Assembly: GCA_012963655.1 (NCBI GenBank) | Contig: DTVI01000510.1 | Span: 1-14,356, forward strand | Length of the DNA stretch: 14,356 nt | Direction of reading: 5' to 3' | Source: Sulfurimonas sp. | Lineage (GTDB): Bacteria > Campylobacterota > Campylobacteria > Campylobacterales > Sulfurimonadaceae | Shown: piece by piece, positions 1-7,025 of the stretch | How the letters are laid out: the number at the start of each line of letters is the position of its first letter | How positions within the stretch are numbered: the stretch's first letter is position 1 | Translations under genes and position numbers: made by a program | The notes under the pieces: model-generated | The model's database searches: none | The model's input: only the letters and a program-made list of their open reading frames with translations | What the model was told of the DNA's origin: nothing

Positions 1-964
1 ACTGAGGAATTAATGTTGCTTGGTACTTTTTTAATGAGGCTCTTTTATCTACGAGTACCTTATGCTCCACCTTAGTAAACTTCTTTGGGAATAAGACCAT
101 AAGTTCTTGCAATTTAGAAATATCATTCAACCACTCATTTATATTTGTATATTTTTGCAGTTCATCTTCTGGAAGTTTTTTCTGTGAAAATTCAGTAACT
201 GCCTCATAAAGGAAAAGTACCTTCCTTAATAACTTTGTTTTTTCTAAGACAGCACAGGTTTTATCTTTATTTTTAATATAAGAAATGTCATTTGAAACAA
301 CTTCTCTCGTATCTTCTTTAGTAAAATCAATTATCTTTGACCAAAAAGAGCCCTCCCCTTTTTTAGAAAATATCATATTATTTAAAGCTGTATAAGCTTC
401 CGACTTATTTTTGCCACAGGCCTTCCAAATGGCATCTTTATGTTTTAATATTAACTTAGTTCTTACATCAATAAAAAGTTTATGTTGTTTCAAGATATTA
501 CTTTTATCTTCATCAGACAAGGCATCAGAAAAAACATTAATTAAGTTCAATGTCTTGTCTATTTTTTCTATCCATTTTCCTAAGGTATTTATCTTATCTG
601 TTTCATTACTTGGCGCTAAGGCAAGTGAATAGTTACGAATTGATTGATAAGACTTTTGCGCATGTTTAATTTGATCTTTTGATGTAACATTAGCACAGTA
701 TTTGTCTTTAGTATTGTTAGTACTTGTTTTAAATGTAATATCCACAAGGTCCAAGTTAGTACTTACATGACTTTTTGCACTCACTTGCTTAGAAAAGTTC
801 TCATTAGTTTCTTCTATATTTACAGTAAAAGAGTTCGAAACAGAAGAATTAATTGTTCCACTTAACTCAATCAATGCATCTTTTTTTGTTATCCCACATC
901 CCTCATACATTTTTGCTTGAGCAACAAATGTAATGATAAGTAAGAGTAAAACTTTTTTCATCAT
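1..964 (-). CDS. Secreted protein of unknown function, C-terminus cut by window edge
   Basis: An uninterrupted minus-strand frame of 321 codons runs from ATG at 964 off the left edge. The N-terminus (MMKKVLLLLIITFVAQA, then K) is a typical Sec signal peptide with an AQA cleavage site and no lipobox, so the mature protein is probably periplasmic. The mature part contains two similar halves: around residues 20-110 and 179-255 each has a Cys-Gly, then a K-x-x-A-x-x-x-L helix, and about 45-65 residues later a (Y/T)-C-A. Each half therefore carries two cysteines (C23/C90 and C183/C237), which could form disulfides. The rest is Lys- and Asn-rich and helical. An AAGG lies about 10 bases before ATG 964. 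An in-frame ATG at 991 is possible but has no ribosome site and would bury the signal peptide start. No family is recognised; the A-L-x-x-L-x-x-x-I pattern faintly recalls LPP20-like envelope proteins. Confidence 0.8.
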   Translation of the reverse strand, partial: MMKKVLLLLIITFVAQAKMYEGCGITKKDALIELSGTINSSVSNSFTVNIEETNENFSKQVSAKSHVSTNLDLVDITFKTSTNNTKDKYCANVTSKDQIKHAQKSYQSIRNYSLALAPSNETDKINTLGKWIEKIDKTLNLINVFSDALSDEDKSNILKQHKLFIDVRTKLILKHKDAIWKACGKNKSEAYTALNNMIFSKKGEGSFWSKIIDFTKEDTREVVSNDISYIKNKDKTCAVLEKTKLLRKVLFLYEAVTEFSQKKLPEDELQKYTNINEWLNDISKLQELMVLFPKKFTKVEHKVLVDKRASLKKYQATLIPQ

Positions 965-1463
965 TTTGAATACCTTATTTATTTTTTTCATATTATATAA
1001 ACTTTAGTTATAAACATATTAAATCATTGAAAAATCAAAAAAAACATATCCCTCTTGGTGCTGATGAATGGCCACTTTCTTTTTCTAAATTTGATCTTTT
1101 AGTTTCTTCAATATAGTCTTAAGGTCGTCCTATATCTCTTGATCTAGGTAATAATCCATATTTTGTTATTATTTCTATTGGCCATAATTCTTTTGAAGAT
1201 ATTGCTCTATTTCCAAACTCTTTTCAATCTGCATCCAAGCTAATTAATATTTCATTTAATAGTTTTCCCTCGATGTTTTCTCTTTCATATGAAAAATTAT
1301 TAAGTAGAAAATCTGGATTTGAAGAATCATTTTTAGAAAATTTTGTGAAGGAGGAGTGATATAAAAAAAACTTAGGTAAATAAGTCTTACTACACTGAGG
1401 ACATCCTGATATATAGGATAGTCTCAGTTATTATGTTTAATTTTTAGTTGTGTATGTGAGAGA
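965..1463. other. Gene-poor gap with a possible degenerate gene remnant (about 1021-1359)
   Basis: No intact gene is seen in this 499-base stretch. On the + strand a frame is open from 970 except for TAG at 1114 and TAA at 1120, then runs 78 codons to TGA at 1357-1359. It starts with peptide H-I-P-L-G-A-D-E-W-P but has no plausible start. The antisense frame is also long, with stops at 1224-1226 and 1119-1121; its codon use (AGA, GGA, ATA) and mixed amino-acid composition look slightly more like a real protein than the Ser/Phe-rich + reading. This would fit a decayed gene, but neither strand nor family can be decided. The right end holds a hairpin, listed separately. Confidence 0.3.
1394..1428. 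terminator. Hairpin, probable terminator of the 1464-2108 gene
   Basis: ACTGAG (1394-1399) pairs with CTCAGT (1423-1428), and ATCCT (1402-1406) pairs with AGGAT (1415-1419), around an AT-rich loop with a three-base internal mismatch. It sits 36 bases beyond the stop codon of the minus-strand gene ending at 1464. No strong T-run follows on the minus strand; the + side is followed by a looser T-rich tract. A terminator or 3'-end stabilising stem is the likeliest role. Confidence 0.45.
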
Positions 1464-2108
1464 TTATTTCCACAAGCCATTTACTTGTTTGTAGATTCTT
1501 TTTACGTAACTTGGTTTAATCCCGGCTATATAAATTACATCTAGTTCTTCTTCTATCTCATCTTTTTTTATGCCTATAAGCATTTCCAATTTCTTAACTA
1601 ATACGAGTTTTACTTCTTTTTCAAAGGTAACATCAAAATCAGTCTTATAATCAGGGAATGATGTTTCAAAGGCTTTTACAACCTCTGTAAACTCAGTCTT
1701 TTTAATAAGGTCTAGTTGCTCTTGAGGACGCAATTGTTTAACGTCTACATTATGTGTCCAAGCTATTATTAGAGATTCTTTGAATTCAGCTTCGTAGTCT
1801 CTTTTAACCTCAGGAAATTCTGTTCTTAAGGCTGTTGCAATGTCTTTTAAGTCATTTGCTTTTACAACGGCAATTTCTTCTTCAAAAAGTTCTAACTCTT
1901 GTTCATACGCATAAGCATCGATATACATCTTAGCAAGCTCTTTTTCTTTTTCGCTATTAACATTAACCTTCGTCTTTTTAGAAGCAGCTTGTTCTTTCAT
2001 CATTTGCTCTAACGGGTCTAGATCTTCGTCTTCGTCACCATCTAAAAGAGAAGCCTTAAGCTCCTCCATTTGTATTTCCATATAAAGTTTTTTACTATCA
2101 TCAGCCAT
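1464..2108 (-). CDS. Acidic hypothetical protein with an internal duplication
   Basis: This encodes 214 residues with a clear ribosome site (GGAGAG about 7 bases before ATG). There is no signal peptide or membrane segment, so it is cytoplasmic. Residues 1-60 are highly charged and probably disordered, with an acidic run DGDEDEDLD at 23-31. Two similar helical units follow: residues 86-116, containing TEFPEVKRDYEAEFKESL, and 139-169, containing TSFPDYKTDFDVTFEKEV. They share the pattern A-x-x-T-x-F-P-(x)2-K-x-D-(F/Y)-(x)3-F-(x)-(E/K)-(x)2-L, suggesting a roughly 53-residue repeat produced by duplication. The C-terminus is basic and ends K-R-I-Y-K-Q-V-N-G-L-W-K. I do not recognise a family. It is divergent from the response regulator at 2327 and alone in its transcription unit. 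Confidence 0.85.
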   Translation of the reverse strand: MADDSKKLYMEIQMEELKASLLDGDEDEDLDPLEQMMKEQAASKKTKVNVNSEKEKELAKMYIDAYAYEQELELFEEEIAVVKANDLKDIATALRTEFPEVKRDYEAEFKESLIIAWTHNVDVKQLRPQEQLDLIKKTEFTEVVKAFETSFPDYKTDFDVTFEKEVKLVLVKKLEMLIGIKKDEIEEELDVIYIAGIKPSYVKRIYKQVNGLWK

Positions 2109-2243
2109 ATTATAAACTCTCCATAAAACATTTTCCGCATTTTAGCATTATGTTCTTGTGATTTCTAATTAAACATGTAAACTTAATTTATTTATAATGT
2201 CTAGCTAAAGGTTTCAGCATTTAATTATCAAAGGAAAAAATAT

Positions 2244-2318
2244 CATTCTTATCACAAGATCCCATGTATTTATCTTTTCTAAAATAACTTTGTGATACTC
2301 TCACTAAAGACAAGAATG
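2244..2318. promoter_or_regulatory. Nested inverted repeats ahead of the response-regulator gene
   Basis: CATTCTT (2244-2250) and TATCACAA (2250-2257) lie side by side. Their complements TTGTGATA (2290-2297) and AAGAATG (2312-2318) occur in the same nested order just upstream of the ATG at 2327. A further TTGTGAT copy lies at 2156-2162, near the start of the divergent gene. The arms are perfect over 7-8 bases. The arrangement could be operator half-sites for an autoregulating OmpR-type regulator, or an mRNA leader fold occluding the ribosome site. The role is inferred from position only. Confidence 0.4.
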
Positions 2319-2326
2319 AGGAAAAA

Positions 2327-3079
2327 ATGAATATACATAAAATTTTAATTGTTGAAGATGATGAAGTTACTTCCCAACATCTTAAATTTTGTTTGAAAAA
2401 ACTTAATTATGATGTTGTAGAAATTGCTAATAATACCTTGCAAGCTCGTAATAAAATAAAAATTTATGAGCCTGAACTTATCTTACTTGATATTAGTTTA
2501 GATGAAGATAGTGATGGTATCTCATTGGCAAGATTTATTTCAAATTCATGCGATATTCCTTTTATTTATTTATCTTCTCATAGTGAATCAGAGTTTATAA
2601 AAAAAGCTCAGGAAACAAAGCCTTATGGGTATTTGGTTAAACCTTTTGAGCCAAAGTCTTTGCATACAACTATTCAGATGGCTTTGGCGAAATTCCAAGA
2701 GTCTCGGGAGCAAAAAATATCTTTGCAAAAAGTAAATGTGGCTAATGAACGTTTAGAAAAACTTTTTGCTCATAAAAAAGAAGCTTCTATAAAAAATCAA
2801 GAATTTGGGAATGGATATGTTTTTGAGCATGAGTATTTAGAACTAAGCTACCAAAACAATATTATAAAACTAACGAAAAGAGAAAAGATGGCTATTCAAG
2901 TTCTTTTATCGCAAATCGGTCATACCGTCTCATTTGAACATATAATTGCTTACATATGGGATGATGATAGCGCCACTTACAATAGTGTACGAACACTAAT
3001 TTGGAGACTAAGGACTAAACTACCTACAGAGATTATAAATAATAGCTCAGGCCAAGGTTATATTATAAAAGATGCCTAA
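2327..3079 (+). CDS. Two-component response regulator, REC plus OmpR-type winged helix
   Basis: This 250-residue protein has an N-terminal receiver domain (about 4-122) with the acidic pair E10-D11-D12, phospho-acceptor D55 in LILLDISL, the Ser pair S83-S84 in YLSSHS, and K105 in YLVKPFEP. A charged linker (125-165) leads to a C-terminal winged-helix DNA-binding domain (about 165-250) with L-T-K-R-E-K-M-A-I and the SVRTLIWRLRTKL recognition-helix pattern, ending G-Q-G-Y-I-I. That is the Trans_reg_C/OmpR class. It should act as a DNA-binding transcriptional regulator switched by phosphorylation. A GAGGAAAAA ribosome site precedes the ATG. The gene converges on, and overlaps by four bases, the hybrid kinase at 3076-5328, its likeliest partner. 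The promoter region carries nested inverted repeats. The target genes cannot be read from the sequence. Confidence 0.93.
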   Translation: MNIHKILIVEDDEVTSQHLKFCLKKLNYDVVEIANNTLQARNKIKIYEPELILLDISLDEDSDGISLARFISNSCDIPFIYLSSHSESEFIKKAQETKPYGYLVKPFEPKSLHTTIQMALAKFQESREQKISLQKVNVANERLEKLFAHKKEASIKNQEFGNGYVFEHEYLELSYQNNIIKLTKREKMAIQVLLSQIGHTVSFEHIIAYIWDDDSATYNSVRTLIWRLRTKLPTEIINNSSGQGYIIKDA

Positions 3080-5328
3080 AACCCTAAATGCTTAATTTCA
3101 GCAATAAGAGCCTTGAATAAACTTTGATAATTTATTTCTTTACTTTCTAAGGCTTGGTGTTCCATATCTCCAGTGATTTGGACAAGTTTTTGAAAATGAA
3201 AATTAGAACTGCTCCCCTTAATTTTATGTGCCATCATAGCAATATCTATGTAATTATTGCTATCAATGGATATCTGTAATTTCTCAAGGTTTGGACCGAG
3301 ATTCTTTTTAAAAATATCTAATAAAAATGTAATATCTTCTTCATCTAATGATAGTCTATTGGCTAAGACCCTTGTATCCTGAGCTGAGACAGTTTCAAAG
3401 TATGTGCTAAAAAATTTTTGAAGTTCTTTTTGCTCAATGGGCTTACTTAAAAAGTAATCACAACCATGCTTTAGAGCCCGTTCTTGAACCTCCGGTGTAG
3501 CATTTGCACTTAAAAGAAGTAAGGGCGTTGCTTTTAATGAATGCATTTTTTCTTCTTCTCTAATTTTAAAAGCCACCTCAAAGCCCTTATATTTAGGCAT
3601 TTCATCATCTAAAATAATCATATCATATTTTTTTTCTTTAAAGATATTAAATGCTTCTTCACCGTCTGATGCCATATCAAAACTTATACCGAAACCTTTT
3701 AAAAACAACCCTATAAGCTCTTGATTGTCCCTATTATCTTCTACTACAAGTATATGCGCATTAAAAAACTTCTTTTCATCTTTACCTTCTTTTCTCAATC
3801 CCAATACAACATCTTCATGAGCCACTTCATAAGGTAGACTTACCGTAAAGCAAGAACCTTTTCCTTGGATACTTTCTAAGTTTATTTGGCCCTTCATCGC
3901 TGTAATAAGTTCACGAGTTATTGCCAAGCCTAAGCCTGTACCTTCATGATCTTTTTGAGCTTGAATAAAGGGTTTAAAAACATTATCTTGATTTTCTTTA
4001 GAAATACCAATACCATTATCTTTAACTTTGATGATTAGATTTCTTTTTTCATTAGTGATTGATATCTGAACTTCACCATGATTCTCAGTAAATTTAATAG
4101 CATTACTCAAAAGGTTAGAGATGATTTGCTGTATGCGCATAAGGTCAGCATATATATAACTAGGTATATCTTTTGAAAGCTCCGCCTTAAAAACAATAGA
4201 CTTTTCTTTCGCACTTTGACTAAAAAGATCAATAAGATGGGAGAAGGTTTCATGTGTGTGAAAAACTTCATTATGAATTTTTATTTGAGAATGATTAATT
4301 TTTGAAAAATCTAAAATATCATTAATAAGATGCAGTAACTGTTTACCACTACGAGAGATAATACTAAGATAATGTTGCCCTAGTTCATCTTTATTTTGTT
4401 CTTCTAATACAGAAACAAAACCTAAAATAGCATTAAGAGGTGTGCGAATCTCATGACTCATAGCAGATAGAAATCGTTCTTTTGCCATAGATGCTTGATG
4501 TGCTTCTTCTTTAGCACTCACAAGTTTCGTCACGTCATACCCGATACTTATATACTCTAACACCCCTTGCATAGGATCACTTAAGGGAACAATTGTCAGA
4601 TCAATATAATAGGTACTACCATCTTTTTTTCTGTTTTTAATGGTACCTTGAAAGATATGATTGGATTTAATTTCTTTCCACATATCTTGATAAAATGCTT
4701 TGCTTGTATCCTTATGCCTAACGATATTATGATTGACCCCTATAAGCTCTTGTTTCTCATAACCAGACACCCTACAAAAAATTTTATTTGCATAAGTAAT
4801 TATGCCTTTAGTATCTGTTTTGGCTACGATAGCTGAGCTGTCAATAGCATTTGTATACTCATTTAAAAATGCTAAGTTTTTGACAATCACCTGCTCTTTT
4901 TGATAAATGGTATCAGTATAAAGTTTTAAAATTCCTGAAAAATTCGCATCAAATAAAAAGCTAACTGCATCAAAAACTTTTTGTGTATTAATATTATGGG
5001 TGTAAGTACTATCGATAATAGATTTTTTAAAGTGACTACAAAGGATAAAAAGTTCATCTGCATGTATGTCTTTGTTTTTAAGATACTCTAAAAACTCTTC
5101 CATAATTGGACAGGCACCCAGTTCTGTAAGACCTTCAATAACTTGTATAAAGTAGTCAAAAACTCCTACCGCATAATAATTTATGAAGAGTTCTATATTG
5201 ATATCATGACGAATCAAAATATCTTTGATTAGTTTTTGATCTACCCAATTATGGACAACTTCTTGACGGGTAGATTTTAATGTATTAACATGTTTATAAA
5301 GTATTTTAATATGCGTATCTAGCATCAT
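3076..5328 (-). CDS. Hybrid sensor histidine kinase (PAS-HisKA-HATPase-REC-HPt)
   Basis: This is a 750-residue multidomain kinase. Residues 1-150 are an all-helical input region of unknown type, without transmembrane segments, so the kinase is soluble. A PAS domain follows (about 155-270, with G-Y-E-K-Q-E-L-I-G and K-K-D-G-S-x-Y-Y). HisKA has the phospho-accepting H292 in SHEIRTPLN. The ATPase domain has an N-box N405/N409, G1 box DNGIGI (437-442) and G2 box GTGLGLAI (463-470). A receiver domain (about 524-640) has D574 as probable acceptor (ILDDEMP) and K629. An HPt domain (about 655-750) carries H701 in AHKIKGSSSNF. All phosphorelay residues are present, so a His-Asp-His relay to an external regulator is expected, most simply the one at 2327-3079. 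The start could be the first or second of two adjacent ATGs; the ribosome site is weak. Confidence 0.93.
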   Translation of the reverse strand: MMLDTHIKILYKHVNTLKSTRQEVVHNWVDQKLIKDILIRHDINIELFINYYAVGVFDYFIQVIEGLTELGACPIMEEFLEYLKNKDIHADELFILCSHFKKSIIDSTYTHNINTQKVFDAVSFLFDANFSGILKLYTDTIYQKEQVIVKNLAFLNEYTNAIDSSAIVAKTDTKGIITYANKIFCRVSGYEKQELIGVNHNIVRHKDTSKAFYQDMWKEIKSNHIFQGTIKNRKKDGSTYYIDLTIVPLSDPMQGVLEYISIGYDVTKLVSAKEEAHQASMAKERFLSAMSHEIRTPLNAILGFVSVLEEQNKDELGQHYLSIISRSGKQLLHLINDILDFSKINHSQIKIHNEVFHTHETFSHLIDLFSQSAKEKSIVFKAELSKDIPSYIYADLMRIQQIISNLLSNAIKFTENHGEVQISITNEKRNLIIKVKDNGIGISKENQDNVFKPFIQAQKDHEGTGLGLAITRELITAMKGQINLESIQGKGSCFTVSLPYEVAHEDVVLGLRKEGKDEKKFFNAHILVVEDNRDNQELIGLFLKGFGISFDMASDGEEAFNIFKEKKYDMIILDDEMPKYKGFEVAFKIREEEKMHSLKATPLLLLSANATPEVQERALKHGCDYFLSKPIEQKELQKFFSTYFETVSAQDTRVLANRLSLDEEDITFLLDIFKKNLGPNLEKLQISIDSNNYIDIAMMAHKIKGSSSNFHFQKLVQITGDMEHQALESKEINYQSLFKALIAEIKHLGF

Positions 5329-5363
5329 TAGTTCAAGCCTAGAAATTTAATTTGTAAGAATCT

Positions 5364-5395
5364 ATTGTATCAAATATTTATTACAATTTAATAGA
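5364..5395 (-). promoter_or_regulatory. Possible promoter region of the hybrid kinase gene
   Basis: Read on the minus strand, TACAAT (5369 to 5364) is a good -10 hexamer 35 bases before the kinase ATG. No convincing -35 is seen, which is common in this phylum. The same bases form one arm of an inverted repeat, ATTGTA (5364-5369) with TACAAT (5382-5387). Confidence 0.25.
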
Positions 5396-5438
5396 ATATG
5401 GATATAAGACCTTGAGCAAAAAAACTTATGAAGATTGA

Positions 5439-5816
5439 CTATTTAGATTGACATTTCAAGTCATAATCTATATGTGCTTTTGCTATCAATTCATCCGTAA
5501 ACTTCTCTAATAACTCTTTATCATCATCTTCATCAAAATGGTATTGTACAAATCCAAAAAAGTCCTTCGAGGTGATTTTATACTCATATAGTTTATCAAT
5601 TGCTTGGGTAAAATCACCCTTGTAAAACAGACCTGCTATTTCTTCACCTTGAATATCATATTCAGTATGACTGGTCTTTTTAAAACACTTCTGCTTAAAG
5701 AGAGAGGCTTCAAGTTCATCAAGTTTATGTCCTTGTTCTGCTGAGGCTGAACCACTTTTTAAGATCTCCATAATAAGCTCTTGTAAGGCTTCTAATATTT
5801 TTTCTTGTTCACTCAT
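5439..5816 (-). CDS. Small acidic hypothetical protein
   Basis: This 125-residue cytoplasmic protein has an AAAGGA ribosome site about 8 bases ahead of the ATG. The N-terminal 45 residues look like one or two amphipathic helices (L-x-x-L-I-M-E-I-L-K). The middle contains the FYKGDFTQAIDKLYEYKI segment, which resembles a TPR-like helix pair. The C-terminal part has an acidic patch, FDEDDDKE. There is no signal peptide or metal-binding cysteine cluster; its two cysteines (C44, C122) are isolated. I do not recognise the family. It lies 110 bases upstream of the kinase on the same strand, so cotranscription is possible, and it is divergent from the paralog cluster at 6080. Confidence 0.75.
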   Translation of the reverse strand: MSEQEKILEALQELIMEILKSGSASAEQGHKLDELEASLFKQKCFKKTSHTEYDIQGEEIAGLFYKGDFTQAIDKLYEYKITSKDFFGFVQYHFDEDDDKELLEKFTDELIAKAHIDYDLKCQSK

Positions 5817-5995
5817 TTCATGTCCTTTTGAAATCTATATTTCGATTCTAACTATTAAGGGCATTATATCTTGTTCCTTCAATACTTCCTTTTAACTTTT
5901 TTTATTCTTAAGATTTTGCATTGATTTTTGTTCAAGTATTATTAGTTTAACTTATTTAGTTATTATTTGAATGGTAGGGATTTTGAAGATGCCCA

Positions 5996-6014
5996 ATCTA
6001 GTTATGGACTAGAT
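5996..6014. promoter_or_regulatory. 19-base palindrome upstream of the first paralog gene
   Basis: ATCTAGT (5996-6002) and ACTAGAT (6008-6014) form a perfect 7-base inverted repeat around TATGG. It lies 66 bases before the ATG at 6080, inside the 263-base divergent intergenic region. Size and position suit a repressor or activator operator, but no matching regulator is seen in the window. Confidence 0.4.
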
Positions 6015-6079
6015 ATATATTCCAAGACATTACTTTATCCCTTTATATGTGTGCATAACTGCCCTTAAAGGAGGACCTT

Positions 6080-6394
6080 ATGTTAGTCGAACAAAAAGAG
6101 AAGCTACAGGCCGTAGTAGGACTCGTTGACAAGATCGCAGTAGACCCTGATGTGAATATTGATTATTTTATTCCTGGGGTTTTAGTAACAGATAATGCAG
6201 ATGGAAATGGCGACTCCGGAGGCCCTTATGTTAAATTTGCCTATGCATCTGATGGCCAAGCAGCTCATATACAACATATGCCTTTAACGCGAAGTTATCT
6301 TGAAAAAGAGCCACAAGACTTGGCTAACCTAATCACCTTTTCTTTAGAACGATTTATGGAAGAGATTGATTCACGTCAGTATGGTGCTCAATAA
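6080..6394 (+). CDS. Small acidic paralog 1 of a four-member unassigned family
   Basis: This encodes 104 residues and has a very strong ribosome site (AAAGGAGG) 5 bases from the ATG. A single N-terminal amphipathic helix (EKLQAVVGLVDKI, about 7-19) leads into the family core, with the signature V-D-P-D-V-N-I-D-Y-F-I-P-G (about 21-33). A likely beta strand follows (G-P-Y-V-K-F-A-Y), then a basic linker, and a closing helix L-I-T-F-S-L-E-R-F-M-E-E-I-D. The same order is found at 6522-6965, 7026-7472 and 8038-8340; this is the most divergent member, with extra Gly/Asp residues after the signature and a different tail (QYGAQ rather than xxMG). There is no signal peptide. The function is unknown. 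The alternating aspartates could bind a metal ion, but that is speculation. It is first of three co-directional paralogs. Confidence 0.85.
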   Translation: MLVEQKEKLQAVVGLVDKIAVDPDVNIDYFIPGVLVTDNADGNGDSGGPYVKFAYASDGQAAHIQHMPLTRSYLEKEPQDLANLITFSLERFMEEIDSRQYGAQ

Positions 6395-6449
6395 AGACTT
6401 TATTAGAGATTATTTATGAAAAGCTTATACGTAGTCTTTAAAGTGTCAT

Positions 6450-6480
6450 TTTACAATTGATATTTCTAATGGAATATAAG
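6450..6480 (+). promoter_or_regulatory. Weak candidate promoter for paralog 2
   Basis: TTTACA (6450-6455) and TATAAG (6475-6480) are 19 bases apart, 41 bases before the ATG at 6522. The spacing is long, so this is only a suggestion that paralog 2 may have its own promoter within the 127-base gap after paralog 1. Confidence 0.25.
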
Positions 6481-6521
6481 ATTGTATTAAAATATTTGCT
6501 AGCTGAATTAGGAGAATTATC

Positions 6522-6965
6522 ATGCAAAGAGAAATTAAAGAAAGACTCGAAGAAGTTGTAGAACTTCTTAATGATCCAGACGAGGTGGTACTAGATAAAG
6601 AAGTTGAAGCTAAATTAGAAAAAGTGCTAACACTTCTACGTAATCCACAAGAAGTTGTCCAAACAAAGAATCACTTGAAAGAAAGAATGCAAGAAATTGT
6701 TGGACTCGTTAATAGCTCAATAATTGACATTGATGTAGATGTTGAATATTGTATACCTGGAGCAGTACCTATGTCACAGAACTGCGATATATTAAGCACT
6801 CCACATATTTTACTACGATATAGTGAAGATGAATATACCACACGAACGCGGAAGGTAAGTTTAGGAAAAACTGCCCTACAAAGTAGCCCTGAAGATTTTA
6901 CTAAACATGTTGTCCTTGCCATTGAAGAGTTTAAGGATGAAATGGATGACATTCAAATGGGCTAA
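6522..6965 (+). CDS. Acidic paralog 2, with three N-terminal 23-residue repeats
   Basis: This encodes 147 residues with a TAGGAGA ribosome site. Residues 4-72 hold three consecutive 23-residue units of the form (x)IKE(K/R)LEE(V)V(x)LL(N)DP(x)EVV(x)xK: 4-26, 27-49 and a more divergent third at 50-72. The third unit is the one present in the short paralogs. The family core follows: D-I-D-V-D-V-E-Y-C-I-P-G (about 69-80), a beta-like H-I-L-L-R-Y-S, a basic stretch T-R-T-R-K-V-S-L, and the end helix V-V-L-A-I-E-E-F-K-D-E-M-D-D-I-Q-M-G. The Pro after the first Asp of the signature is lost here. The helical repeats look suited to protein-protein contact. No known family is recognised. It sits 60 bases before paralog 3, and the leaders share GCTAGC and GGAGAAT. 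Confidence 0.85.
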   Translation: MQREIKERLEEVVELLNDPDEVVLDKEVEAKLEKVLTLLRNPQEVVQTKNHLKERMQEIVGLVNSSIIDIDVDVEYCIPGAVPMSQNCDILSTPHILLRYSEDEYTTRTRKVSLGKTALQSSPEDFTKHVVLAIEEFKDEMDDIQMG

Positions 6966-6966
6966 G

Positions 6967-6991
6967 AGTTTTTATTTAAAAAATAAAAACT
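6967..6991 (+). repeat. Perfect 11-base inverted repeat between paralogs 2 and 3
   Basis: AGTTTTTATTT (6967-6977) and AAATAAAAACT (6981-6991) are exact complements around AAA, starting one base after the stop codon of paralog 2. The stem is almost pure A/T, so it is a weak terminator at best. It could act as an attenuator or as a 3'-end protector that sets the ratio of paralog 2 to paralog 3. Confidence 0.5.
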
Positions 6992-7025
6992 TAAGCTAGC
7001 AATACAATTTTATGAGGAGAATATC

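Noticed and set aside
411..632. 73-codon + frame
   Set aside because: It is antisense to the continuous signal-peptide-bearing minus-strand gene at 1-964 and has Ser/Phe/Leu-rich shadow composition and no ribosome site.
6080..6394. EF-hand calcium protein, suggested by D-x-D-x-D
   Set aside because: The 12-residue loop with Gly at position 6 and Glu at position 12 is not present; the acidic residues alternate as on a strand.
6967..6991. A CRISPR-like or mobile-element repeat
   Set aside because: It is a single A/T-only palindrome, with no spacers, no target duplications and no transposase nearby.
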